DNA from: Arenibacter antarcticus
Lineage (GTDB): Bacteria > Bacteroidota > Bacteroidia > Flavobacteriales > Flavobacteriaceae
Length of the DNA: 64,000 bases
Direction of reading: 5' to 3'
Assembly: GCF_041320605.1 (NCBI RefSeq)
Contig: NZ_CP166679.1
Coordinates: 1,984,001 to 2,048,000, forward strand
Shown piece by piece: positions 17,503-26,093 of the stretch. The position numbers and the translations under genes were made by a program. Each line of letters starts with the position of its first letter. The stretch's first letter is position 1. The notes below the pieces were generated by a model. The model saw only the letters and a program-made list of their open reading frames with translations, had not been told where the DNA came from and did not search any database.

Positions 17503-18490
17503 ACTTGGCGCAGGAAAGGGTAATGATATTCTCCAAAGATTCATAGGAACGCCCTAGGAACTCTTTGGATTTACTGTTATTGAACCGCTGTGTTTTTCGT
17601 AAGGAACGAACCGAATTTTTGGTGAGCCTCCGGTCTCGGTTAGTCAACAGGACTGCCAACCAATCCAATCTCCAAAATAGTTCCAATTGCCAAAATTTAA
17701 GCTGAATTTTAGGGCCTGATCTGTTAAAGGCCTTGGTTAGCCGATCTAAAATTTCCTTATAACTTAGATTTTCCGCAACGGCAATGAATTTTTCGTTCTT
17801 AACGGCAGCATCCATCAATTGGGTCATTAAGGAAACCACATCCTGCACTGCAACAAAGGCAGTGCCTCCTGGAGGATAGAATTTTCTTGCTTTATAAGCG
17901 TTTTGAAAAAGGAGTCCGGTACCAGTATCCCAAAAGCCAGGTCCTATAATAACCCCTGGATTAACGATTACCACCGGCAGATTTTCCTGTGACCCACGCC
18001 AGACCTCAAGTTCGGCATCCATTTTGGACAGCGCGTATACATTGGCGTGGTGAGTGGTCCAATCCGTTTCCTCTGTGGCGGCCTGCTCGTCTAGCGTTCT
18101 CCCTATAGCTGCTATGGAGCTTACATAGCACAATTTTTTTATTTGGTGCGCTATACAAAGATTTACAATGTTTTTGGTTCCTTCTACATTAACGGTCCTC
18201 AGTAGTTCATAGTCGCTGGGATTAAATGAAATTAGGGCGGCACAATGGTATACTTGGGTAACGTTTTGAAACGCTATTTCCAAAGCAGGAATATCGTTAA
18301 GATCAGCCTCTACCCAATTAATTTTTTTAAATAAGGAGTTAGATGCCTCACTATAGTAGCTAAAAACTTTCTCTACTTCCTTTAAATTGCTGGTTGTTCT
18401 ATACGTGGCTTTTACTTCCTTGCCCAATTGCAATAAGTGCAAGAGAAGATGTGCTCCCACCAAACCCGTACCTCCTGTGACTAAAATCAT
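17483..18490 (-). CDS. NAD(P)-dependent epimerase/dehydratase (extended SDR)
   Basis: A 335-residue extended short-chain dehydrogenase. The N-terminal Rossmann motif is TGGTGLVGAH, the active site has SSIAAIG with the YALSK Tyr-Lys pair, and NPGVIIGPG is the usual substrate-side segment. Substrates in this family are nucleotide sugars, sterol-like or dihydroflavonol-like alcohols; which one applies cannot be told. Its C-terminal codons overlap the convergent DUF4296 gene. Confidence 0.88.
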   Translation of the reverse strand: MILVTGGTGLVGAHLLLHLLQLGKEVKATYRTTSNLKEVEKVFSYYSEASNSLFKKINWVEADLNDIPALEIAFQNVTQVYHCAALISFNPSDYELLRTVNVEGTKNIVNLCIAHQIKKLCYVSSIAAIGRTLDEQAATEETDWTTHHANVYALSKMDAELEVWRGSQENLPVVIVNPGVIIGPGFWDTGTGLLFQNAYKARKFYPPGGTAFVAVQDVVSLMTQLMDAAVKNEKFIAVAENLSYKEILDRLTKAFNRSGPKIQLKFWQLELFWRLDWLAVLLTNRDRRLTKNSVRSLRKTQRFNNSKSKEFLGRSYESLENIITLSCAKFIEENP

Positions 18491-18804
18491 GGCCCAAATT
18501 TACTCATTTACACGGATAAATCTAAAATTCATTGATGCTTAAAACTGGGTTTCAATATTTATCCCCCAGCCTATACCAGCAGGTACAAAATGGAGGGTTA
18601 GAAGCTATTTTTTTGGTCTCCTCATGGAGCCGCGATTTTAAAATTTTGGTTGTATTGTCTAAAATTACAAGGAAATGGATCAACTGTCTTCTTGTTCGCC
18701 ACATGAAATGGTGGTCCTTAGATTATTTTATTCTGTTTTTAGCAAGAAGAAAGCAAGCTATTTGCTTTATCTTTGCCGCTATTATAGAAAAGTAAATTTT
18801 AAGC
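18491..18804. other. Intergenic region upstream of tyrS
   Basis: A 314-base AT-rich gap between the divergent epimerase and tyrS. Frames in it are open by chance and look non-coding. The only supported element is a -7 box near the tyrS end. No T-box is seen. Confidence 0.5.
18768..18775 (+). promoter_or_regulatory. Candidate -7 element for tyrS
   Basis: TATCTTTG matches TAnnTTTG and lies 29 bases before the tyrS ATG at 18805. Confidence 0.45.
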
Positions 18805-20100
18805 ATGACTTCAAATTTTGTAGAAGAACTAAGATGGAGGGGTATGTTGCACGACGTGATGCCCGGAACAGAGGAACATTTATTAAGTGGTATGCAGTCT
18901 GCCTATGTAGGAATAGACCCTACAGCAGATTCACTTCATATCGGGCACTTGGTAGGGGTGATGATGCTGCGGCATTTTCAATTGGCAGGACATAAACCCT
19001 ATGCTCTGATTGGTGGAGCCACAGGGATGATCGGTGATCCTTCCGGGAAATCTTCAGAACGTAATTTGCTAGATGAAGCTACTTTGGCACATAACCAAGC
19101 AGGGATAAAAGGCCAACTTGCTCGCTTCTTAGACTTTAATAGTGGTAAGGATAATAGTGCGATCTTGGTTAATAATTACGACTGGATGAAGGATTTTTCC
19201 TTTTTAGAATTTATCCGTGATGTAGGTAAGCATATTACCGTGAATTATATGATGGCCAAGGATTCAGTTAAAAAAAGATTGACGGCTGAGGCAAGTGAAG
19301 GATTATCCTTTACCGAATTCACTTATCAATTGGTGCAGGGATACGATTTTCTACACCTATATAGAACCCATAATTGCACACTTCAAATGGGAGGTAGTGA
19401 TCAATGGGGGAATATTACCACTGGTGCCGAACTTGTTCGTAGGATCGACGGCGGTAAAGGGTACGCCCTTACTTGCCCTTTGATCACAAAGGCCGATGGC
19501 ACCAAATTTGGAAAATCTGAGGGTGGTAATATTTGGTTGGATTCCGAAAGGACATCACCCTATAAATTCTACCAGTATTGGTTGAATACTTCGGATGAGG
19601 ACGCTGAAAAATATATCAAAATATTCACCTTTTTAAGCAAGGATGAAATAATCGATTTGGTAAATACTCATAAGGAAGCACCACATCTAAGGGTGTTACA
19701 GAGGCGATTGGCAGATGAAATTACCGTAATGGTGCATTCCCAAGACGATTTGGACAATGCCATACAGGCTAGTAATATTCTTTTTGGGAAATCGACTTCC
19801 GAAGATCTTAAGAAATTGAACGAAAAAATATTTTTGGATGTTTTTGAAGGCGTACCACAAGCTGAGGTTGCTAGGGAAGATATTGAAAATGGTCTTGATA
19901 TGATCGGAGCCCTAGCTGCTAAAACAAACTTTTTGGGATCTAATGGAGAGGCTAGACGGGAATTAAAACAAAATTCGATTTCCGTGAACCAAGAAAAAGT
20001 AAAGGAAGATTATACCATAACTACTGTAGACCTGATCAATAATAAGTTTGTACTGTTACAACGTGGGAAAAAGAATTATTTTGTTCTTGTAGTGCAATAG
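18805..20100 (+). CDS. tyrS: Tyrosyl-tRNA synthetase
   Basis: Charges tRNA-Tyr. A 431-residue bacterial class I enzyme with HIGH at 45-48 ([11 protein letters not shown]), tyrosine-binding [13 protein letters not shown], the QWGN segment, and a KMSKS-type loop reading KFGKS at 234-238. The C-terminal S4-like RNA-binding domain ends [14 protein letters not shown]. Full length, monocistronic, with a terminator just downstream. Confidence 0.98.
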   Translation: MTSNFVEELRWRGMLHDVMPGTEEHLLSGMQSAYVGIDPTADSLHIGHLVGVMMLRHFQLAGHKPYALIGGATGMIGDPSGKSSERNLLDEATLAHNQAGIKGQLARFLDFNSGKDNSAILVNNYDWMKDFSFLEFIRDVGKHITVNYMMAKDSVKKRLTAEASEGLSFTEFTYQLVQGYDFLHLYRTHNCTLQMGGSDQWGNITTGAELVRRIDGGKGYALTCPLITKADGTKFGKSEGGNIWLDSERTSPYKFYQYWLNTSDEDAEKYIKIFTFLSKDEIIDLVNTHKEAPHLRVLQRRLADEITVMVHSQDDLDNAIQASNILFGKSTSEDLKKLNEKIFLDVFEGVPQAEVAREDIENGLDMIGALAAKTNFLGSNGEARRELKQNSISVNQEKVKEDYTITTVDLINNKFVLLQRGKKNYFVLVVQ

Positions 20101-20128
20101 GTCGCATTCATTTGAGTTTAAATTTAAA

Positions 20129-20166
20129 CAATCCCTGATGGCTCTGCCTCAGGGATTGTTGTTTTA
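20129..20166 (+). terminator. Rho-independent terminator after tyrS
   Basis: A 10-bp perfect stem CAATCCCTGA/TCAGGGATTG with a 10-base loop is followed by TTGTTTT, 28 bases after the tyrS stop. Confidence 0.82.
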
Positions 20167-20284
20167 TCACTCCTTTGGGGGTGGATAGAAATGTTTTTAT
20201 GGTTTTGGCTCCAGAGGCAAGGGGACGAGCTGAGGCAAAATATAGTAGTCGTTTTTCCGTTAGGGTACTAGAATTATAGATTTT

Positions 20285-20815
20285 ATGAAGAAATATTTGA
20301 TGATTTTTGCCGTTATAGCTCGATTTAGTGCTTGTGATAAGTTGGATGAACTCACCAAATTTGAGATGGATTATAAGCAGCGTGTGGTTATACCCTCCAC
20401 TACAGGTATAGATTTGCCCTTTGATATTTATTCCCCGGAAAAGGAAACGAATGCTACTTCCGAGTTTGCTGTAAACGACACAAGAAAGGATCTTATAGAA
20501 GAAATTATATTGAGGCACCTTAGTCTAAACATAATCTCTCCGGAGGGGGAGGATTTTAGTTTTTTAGAATCCATTACCGTGTATATGTCAGCGGAGGATC
20601 TTCCCGAAATTCGTATTGCCTGGAATGAAGAGGTATCCGAAACTGCAGGTGGACTATTGGAATTGGAAACTTCCGTGGAAGACTTAAAGGAATATATTAA
20701 AAAAGACAGCTATTCTTTGCGGCTTAAAACAGTTATGGACGAATTTCTATCCTCGGATTATGAGATAGAGATAGTATCTGTATTCTTTGTGGATGCCAAG
20801 ATCCTAGGGCTATAG
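20285..20815 (+). CDS. Hypothetical exported protein (probable lipoprotein)
   Basis: A 176-residue protein with an N-terminal hydrophobic segment ending FSAC (Cys18), a weak lipobox. The mature part is acidic, with IDLPFDIYSP, a DTRKDLIEEIILRHLSLNI helix and a beta-rich C-terminus. It resembles small Bacteroidota lipoproteins with one beta-sandwich, but I do not recognise the family. Its last six bases overlap the convergent LuxE-like gene. It is separated from tyrS by a terminator, so it should have its own promoter. Confidence 0.7.
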   Translation: MKKYLMIFAVIARFSACDKLDELTKFEMDYKQRVVIPSTTGIDLPFDIYSPEKETNATSEFAVNDTRKDLIEEIILRHLSLNIISPEGEDFSFLESITVYMSAEDLPEIRIAWNEEVSETAGGLLELETSVEDLKEYIKKDSYSLRLKTVMDEFLSSDYEIEIVSVFFVDAKILGL

Positions 20816-21799
20816 GACCATTAAATTACAGCCTCGGACGTCCGAATGATCAAAACGTCCCAATATCTCAAAACTTCCATCTGGATGTACTTTGCCAAGG
20901 TCCTGGGTGGCTATAAACGCACAAGAATGTACATTGGCAAGGTCAATAATATTTATTCCCCCAGATTTTCCAGGTTCTTGTATAGATAAGGGGTCCTCCG
21001 TTTCCCTAGTTAATACTTTCATCCATTTTGGAGAATAAAAAATGCCGTTTCCATGGGAATACGCTTGGGATAACAGTTCTGTCATCCCGTATTCTGAGTG
21101 AATATGGGGCACCCCAAATCCGGTTTTTAACACCTGGTGTAGTTCTTCTCGAATCATTTCCTTTTTCCGGCCTTTCATTCCGCCGGTTTCCATGATTACC
21201 GTATTTTTTAGCTGTAAATTATATTTTTCCGCCATGTCTAACAGGGCAAAGGAAACCCCTAAGAGTAGTATTTTGGTATTGCTTTTCTCCAATTTTAGTA
21301 GCGTCCTTTGTAGATGTTCCAAGTCATCCAAGTAAAAACCACTATCGGGATGCTTGCTCTTTATTATCAGGTCATCGGCCATATAAATTAAAGAAGATCC
21401 TTCGCGTTCTAAATAGGAAGGGAGTAAGGCCAAGATGCAATGGTCGTTTATGGCGCCATAAAATTTTTCAAATGCGGTTAGGTAACTTTGTTCGTATATG
21501 GAAATATCCTTTACAAAGTGCTGGCTAACCTCACTGCCCGTTGTGCCACTACTCGTGAAAATAATCTCAGGCTGAAATGTGCCACAGATTACTTTATGAG
21601 ATTTAAAAAAGGAAATAGGAAGAAAAGGGATGTCTTCTATGCGTTTAACATTGGATTCGTTCCTTCCCAAATGCTGGCAAAATTCGCGATATAACGGATT
21701 GTGATGATATTGTGACCCAAAAGTTTCTAACGCTAAGGCATTAAACTCTTTATCACTATCAATGCTAAATATATTTGTATAGGGCTTGTTCCAATTCAC
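20810..21799 (-). CDS. LuxE/PaaK-family acyl-protein synthetase-like protein
   Basis: A 329-residue member of the ANL superfamily branch with LuxE and phenylacetate-CoA ligase. The adenylation motif is IIFTSSGTTGSEVSQH (about residue 85), with TGGMKGRKKEM and SEYGMTELLSQ later on, as in LuxE. Such enzymes activate a carboxylic acid with ATP and pass it to a thiol. The flavobacterial members are not linked to luminescence and their acid is unknown. The start codon is GTG (VNWNKPYTNIF). Confidence 0.82.
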   Translation of the reverse strand: MNWNKPYTNIFSIDSDKEFNALALETFGSQYHHNPLYREFCQHLGRNESNVKRIEDIPFLPISFFKSHKVICGTFQPEIIFTSSGTTGSEVSQHFVKDISIYEQSYLTAFEKFYGAINDHCILALLPSYLEREGSSLIYMADDLIIKSKHPDSGFYLDDLEHLQRTLLKLEKSNTKILLLGVSFALLDMAEKYNLQLKNTVIMETGGMKGRKKEMIREELHQVLKTGFGVPHIHSEYGMTELLSQAYSHGNGIFYSPKWMKVLTRETEDPLSIQEPGKSGGINIIDLANVHSCAFIATQDLGKVHPDGSFEILGRFDHSDVRGCNLMVL

Positions 21800-21975
21800 A
21801 GCTACAAAAGTAATAATATATGCAGTGGCTACGAGTCAAAATTAAATATTATTGAAGATAAATGGGTTTAATATGATGCTTCAATAAATTAGGTAGGAGG
21901 TGTTCCTATTTTCTAGGAATGTAGCGGTTTCAACTGGTTTAATATTGTGGAATAGCGTCGCGGTAGTTGATAATG

Positions 21976-22299
21976 TTATTTGATCACCAATTTTCTAGTC
22001 ATTACTTTTTGGTTTTCGGTAACTTGAAGCGCATAAATTCCCGGAGTTAGTTTTGAGACATTTAACAAGGTGCTGCTTATCTTATCCTGAAGCACAATCC
22101 CTCCAAAAATATCGTAAACAACAATATTTTTTATTGCATTGTCTTTTGTTGTTATGTGTACTGCGCCATCAAAGGTGGGGTTGGGGTATAACTTAAAGTT
22201 TGTCATGGCCAACTCTTTATTGTCGGAGAGTTGGGCTAATTCTTGAGCGTTTAGGGCCAAGGAAAATACAACGAACAGTAAGGTGTAAAATAGTTTCAT
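21976..22299 (-). CDS. Mini T9SS type A sorting-domain protein
   Basis: A 107-residue protein made of a signal peptide (MKLFYTLLFVVFSLALNAQ), a linker of only about 15 residues, and a complete T9SS type A C-terminal domain (KLYPNP, YDIFGGIVLQ, LTPGIYALQVTE, KLVIK). It has no separate cargo domain. ATG 22299 is preferred to a TTG two codons upstream. A paralogue follows at 22481 on the same strand; both lie downstream of the TonB receptor. Confidence 0.82.
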   Translation of the reverse strand: MKLFYTLLFVVFSLALNAQELAQLSDNKELAMTNFKLYPNPTFDGAVHITTKDNAIKNIVVYDIFGGIVLQDKISSTLLNVSKLTPGIYALQVTENQKVMTRKLVIK

Positions 22300-22480
22300 A
22301 GTCAATATTGATTTGGGATCAACATTTTAAATATAGGAAAAGACCTATCTGACAAAACTATTTTGTTGTAAACTGACCGAATTTGTAGGTAAAGAATGAT
22401 ATTGTAATCGATTAGTGTTGTTTATCGACTAAAAATGAGGTGGTTAAGGGCGATTGTAGTGGGTGGATTATTTTGAGAAT

Positions 22481-22792
22481 CTATTTGATTACCAGTTTTC
22501 TGGCGACTACTTTGTTATGTTCAGTGACCCTTAGCATATACACGCCCGAATCTAGATTTTCTAAATTCAATTCTTTTCCAATAATGGTAGTTTGTAGAAC
22601 CAAGGAGCCAAATATATCAAATATAAGTACCTTTTTGGGGGCGTTTAGGGTTGTGCTAATATATACCCTTCCATCGGTAGCAGGGTTGGGATATAATTTG
22701 AAGCCATCTATATCCCCACTGTTCCCTTTGGAATCTTGTCCATAGGAAAACGAAAGGAATAAGAATGTGACAATTAAGTAGAGTTGCTTCAT
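22481..22792 (-). CDS. Mini T9SS type A sorting-domain protein (paralogue)
   Basis: A 103-residue protein with a signal peptide (MKQLYLIVTFLFLSFSYGQ), a short linker DSKGNSGDID, then the T9SS type A domain (KLYPNPATDG, FDIFGSLVLQ, LDSGVYMLRVTE, KLVIK). The domain appears about half identical to that of the neighbouring mini-protein, with the same last five residues. This points to tandem duplication. No cargo domain is present. Confidence 0.82.
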   Translation of the reverse strand: MKQLYLIVTFLFLSFSYGQDSKGNSGDIDGFKLYPNPATDGRVYISTTLNAPKKVLIFDIFGSLVLQTTIIGKELNLENLDSGVYMLRVTEHNKVVARKLVIK

Positions 22793-23028
22793 TTAGACTA
22801 AACTACAATTTATTTTACACAAATGTAATAAAATTCAGGACAGAGCGTTGGTAGTCCTCAATGTTATGCAATTAAAATCGATGAAATGCAATGGAAGTAC
22901 GCCAATAAACTGAAGAATATTCATGATGTTATTGGAAATTGATACCACCTTTTTAGTATCTTCTTATAGTACTGGATTTGGTTTTCCTGTGACTGGGTTC
23001 ATTTTAGCATATAACCCCAATTTAAATA

Positions 23029-23050
23029 ACCACGGGCTTTAGCCCGTGGT
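23029..23050. repeat. REP-like palindrome
   Basis: A perfect 10-bp inverted repeat ACCACGGGCT/AGCCCGTGGT with a 2-base loop, GC-rich in an AT-rich gap. This is the look of REP elements mobilised by RAYT or IS200/IS605 transposases. Its sequence is unlike the palindrome of the RAYT locus at 48 kb, so it belongs to another family. Confidence 0.6.
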
Positions 23051-23073
23051 GGTTAGTCGGTTGTGTTATTGGC

Positions 23074-23136
23074 TTTAGTCAAATCTTCTGCTCTAAATGA
23101 AAATAATTTGAAATTTAGAGCAGAAACGTGACTAAA
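23074..23136. repeat. Long imperfect hairpin downstream of the TonB receptor gene
   Basis: Arms at 23074-23098 and 23113-23136 pair over 13 bases (ATTTAGAGCAGAA on the right arm) and 8 bases (TGACTAAA) around a small internal mismatch, with a 14-base loop. It may be a 3' UTR structure of the TonB receptor transcript, or part of the mobile element that brought the nearby palindrome. Confidence 0.6.
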
Positions 23137-23175
23137 ATCATGTATCATTTAATGAAAAAACTAGTATTGTTCAAA

Positions 23176-26004
23176 TTAGAATTTTATGCTATATCCCAAA
23201 GAAAAAGCCCTACCTGGATTTCTTTTTGAGAAGGTTTTGTTTTCCGCCCTATAGGACTCATATTCGCTTACGATTGCCTTATCCAACAAGTTTTCTATCT
23301 TAAAACTTATAGTTTGCTCCTTATTGATCCCAAAATTTTTAGCGAAATTGAAATTTAAATGGTTAAAGGGCATAGAGTACACGTCCGGGACAAAACCGTT
23401 GCCCACCACTTGAAGCGTTTTTCCTTGTACATTGTAATTAAGGCCTATATGTACGCCATTATGGATTCCCTCATAATTTAATCCGGTGTTGATTAAGAAT
23501 GGCGATTGCCCCTGAAGTTCCCTGTTATTCCCCAGACTTTCTCCCTCCCTTAATCCCAATTCTCTAAGATTGCGTTCACTTTCTCCATATACTTGGGTCG
23601 ATTTTATTAAAGAGGTATTGAGGTTAAGACTGAAGTTGGTTAGCATCGGGGCTATAAAACCTAAGTTTTTTCGCAATTCAAATTCCAGCCCTATCACCTC
23701 CGCATCGCCTAGGTTTTTGGGCGTAAAATTATCGGAGGAAGATTTAAAATAAGTGAGTTCTATTGGGTCTGTAAATCTTTTGTAAAAACTACTCAATGCG
23801 ATCATTTCGGCACTTTCCCCAAACCATTCCATCCTAAAATCAAAATTATTGATATAGGTGGGTTCTAACTCAATATTCCCGATAAAGGTATTGTTGGACA
23901 AGGGATCAAATATCTTGGCAATGGATGCCTCCTTAAAGGATGGTCTTGCGGTGGTCCGGGAATAGGAGCCCCTTAGATTGATATTTTCGTTTAATTCATA
24001 GATTAAATTGGCGGTTGGAAAAAAATCTAATTTATCTATGATTGGTTCGTTGTTGTAAATTACTTTTTGTGGATCGTTAATGTCCTTGTTGTCTTCTCCA
24101 GTGTATCTCGATACAAATTTCTCTACCCTAAGCCCTAGGATGGTCCGTAGTTTTTGACCTACCTTAAACTCATTGGATATATAACCGGCAATATTCTCCT
24201 GCTTGGCTTGGTAAGTATTAGCAGGCTCGGAAATGGAGATGTCTGGATCTATATAGGTGCCAGAATTAGTATTGACGGTCCATAGGTTTTCATCCAATAA
24301 AATATGATCTGCTATGCCGTTAAATTTGGTGGTTTGGGCATTGTTTTCCAATTCAAAGTTTAATATGCCGAAATCTCGATCTTTATAGGCACCATATGCT
24401 CCAAATTTTAACTTGGCATCTTTGTTGAAAAACTGGTATTTCTTAGTGAGGTCCAATTTCGCTACCGCATTCACCTCTTCTAAATCTCTCCATATCCGTT
24501 TGGGCTGATTGTTTTGTGGGATGCTATACACACCATCCTCTACCCGAAAAGAGGTTGTTCTAATATCCTTGTCCTGAATTCTGGAAAGAGTGGGGCTTAG
24601 CGTCCAATCCGTTGTCCAACTGGCGTCCGTGCTATTATGTGTGCCTGTTAGTTGTAGGTTGGATATAGCGCGCTGTGTATATTCCAAGTTGTCTTTTGAG
24701 AAATTTATATAATCTGAAAAATTCAAACTTTGTTGGAAATATCCAGCAGTAGACTCCCCATTTTGTATATGAAGCATATTAAGCTTGTAGTTAGATCTTT
24801 CTGTTTTAAAAGAAGTGCCAAAAAGTCCACTCAGTAATATATTGTGCTTGCCCAAATCTCCTTTTTGGGTCCTATCCGTTTCCAACTCGTATATGGAGGT
24901 GTCTGCATTTTTTCTATAAAAATTATTTTCCGCACCCTCGTAGAAAGTGGTTTTATTTTTATAGGAAATGGAGCCAAAAAATCCGATTCTATTTACGCCC
25001 TCTCCTACCTGATATTGATTTCCAGTGGTAAAACCCAAACTGTAATCCATTCCGCTTTTTTCCCTCATTGCAGACAGTGTTGGATTAAACTTTTTGGTGA
25101 TGGCTGTTAATAAAGGACTGTATTCAAAAGTGTTGGGGATATATTGATTGCGATTAATAGGAACGCTTCGGGTTCCATTATCAAACCCCAGAAAATCAGT
25201 GGAGCTTCCTTTGTAATCCAAATAATTCTCATTAAAGTGCATTTCAGGATTATAACTGCCGCTTAAAGAGAAGCTGTGTTCTTTTTTATTGGGATAGTCC
25301 TTGGTCATAATATTGACGATTCCTCCCGTGAAATCTGAGGGTAGATCTGCGGAGGCCGATTTAAGTACCAGGATATTGTCTATGATATTGGTGGGAAAAA
25401 TATCCAATTGGATGGTATTTCTGTCCGGATCAAGACCAGGTATATCTACCCCGTTCAAAATAGATTTGGTATACCGATCCCCGAGTCCCCTAACATATAC
25501 ATATTTCCCGCCTTGTACAGATACTCCCGGGACGCTTTTAATGGCACTTGCCACATCGTTGGCCCCCATTTTTTTGAAGGTCTCCGCAGAGAGTCCGTCC
25601 AACAGGTTCACCGCCCTTTTTTGAATGCCCAAAACTGACTTTTCGGTGTTTTTTTTAATACTTACCGATACCACAACCTCTTCCAGCCCCTCGGCAGAAG
25701 TTTCCATGGTGACGTCTAACTTAATAGACTCTTTCTGGGAAACCACAATGTCTGTAACTTCTACTGTTTTATAGCCGATGAAGGAAAACGCGAGGGAGTA
25801 GGTGCCTTCTTCCAACTCAAGCTTATAATTTCCATCGTAATCTGTGGTAGTCCCTACTGATGTTCCCTTAACAATGATGTTGGCAAATGGGACGGGATCC
25901 TGAAAGTCGGCATCTATTAGGGAGCCAATTACCTCCCCGCCTTGGGGATATAGGAGCTGAAATAGGAAGAATATAAAAATGGAGAGTCTAAGTTGATATT
26001 TCAT
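23176..26004 (-). CDS. TonB-dependent receptor with CarboxypepD_reg-like domain
   Basis: A 942-residue outer-membrane transporter. Signal peptide (residues 1-21), then a CarboxypepD_reg-like beta-sandwich (GSLIDADFQDPVPFANIIVKGTSVGTTTDYDG), the plug domain (about 115-225; KRAVNLLDGLSAE, GGKYVYVRGLGDRY) and a 22-strand barrel ending SLGYSIKF with a terminal Phe. The plug resembles receptors annotated as phosphate- or metal-related rather than SusC, and no SusD is present. A lipoprotein gene lies just upstream in the same direction, and a two-component system diverges from it. The substrate is unknown; phosphate or a phosphorylated compound is one possibility by analogy. Confidence 0.93.
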   Translation of the reverse strand: MKYQLRLSIFIFFLFQLLYPQGGEVIGSLIDADFQDPVPFANIIVKGTSVGTTTDYDGNYKLELEEGTYSLAFSFIGYKTVEVTDIVVSQKESIKLDVTMETSAEGLEEVVVSVSIKKNTEKSVLGIQKRAVNLLDGLSAETFKKMGANDVASAIKSVPGVSVQGGKYVYVRGLGDRYTKSILNGVDIPGLDPDRNTIQLDIFPTNIIDNILVLKSASADLPSDFTGGIVNIMTKDYPNKKEHSFSLSGSYNPEMHFNENYLDYKGSSTDFLGFDNGTRSVPINRNQYIPNTFEYSPLLTAITKKFNPTLSAMREKSGMDYSLGFTTGNQYQVGEGVNRIGFFGSISYKNKTTFYEGAENNFYRKNADTSIYELETDRTQKGDLGKHNILLSGLFGTSFKTERSNYKLNMLHIQNGESTAGYFQQSLNFSDYINFSKDNLEYTQRAISNLQLTGTHNSTDASWTTDWTLSPTLSRIQDKDIRTTSFRVEDGVYSIPQNNQPKRIWRDLEEVNAVAKLDLTKKYQFFNKDAKLKFGAYGAYKDRDFGILNFELENNAQTTKFNGIADHILLDENLWTVNTNSGTYIDPDISISEPANTYQAKQENIAGYISNEFKVGQKLRTILGLRVEKFVSRYTGEDNKDINDPQKVIYNNEPIIDKLDFFPTANLIYELNENINLRGSYSRTTARPSFKEASIAKIFDPLSNNTFIGNIELEPTYINNFDFRMEWFGESAEMIALSSFYKRFTDPIELTYFKSSSDNFTPKNLGDAEVIGLEFELRKNLGFIAPMLTNFSLNLNTSLIKSTQVYGESERNLRELGLREGESLGNNRELQGQSPFLINTGLNYEGIHNGVHIGLNYNVQGKTLQVVGNGFVPDVYSMPFNHLNFNFAKNFGINKEQTISFKIENLLDKAIVSEYESYRAENKTFSKRNPGRAFSLGYSIKF

Positions 26005-26030
26005 ATAAAAAGTTCGTTAACTATAAAAGG

Positions 26031-26075
26031 ACCAATTGCCCGCAATTAGGTGTTGGCGGGCAAATGATAAATTGG
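26031..26075 (-). promoter_or_regulatory. Intercistronic hairpin between lipoprotein and TonB receptor genes
   Basis: Nested inverted repeats: inner TTGCCCGC/GCGGGCAA (26036-26043 and 26056-26063) and outer ACCAAT/ATTGGT (26031-26036 and 26070-26075). It lies in the 89-base gap between two co-directional genes. It lacks a strong T run, so it may be a partial terminator or mRNA-stability structure that sets the ratio of the two products. Confidence 0.5.
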
Positions 26076-26093
26076 TGAGAAAATTATTTTGTC

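Larger units (their letters stand above)
22793..23175. other. Intergenic region with two hairpin elements
   Basis: A 383-base gap between the TonB receptor and the mini T9SS genes. It contains a short perfect palindrome of REP type (23029-23050) and a long imperfect hairpin (23074-23136), listed separately. No gene is seen in the remainder. Confidence 0.6.

Noticed and set aside
18532-18795. 87-codon plus-strand frame upstream of tyrS
   Set aside because: AT-rich with Phe/Ile/Trp-heavy random composition, and overlaps the tyrS -7 element.
20108-20518. 136-codon minus-strand frame between tyrS and the next gene
   Set aside because: Covers the tyrS terminator and the start of a better-supported plus-strand lipoprotein gene.
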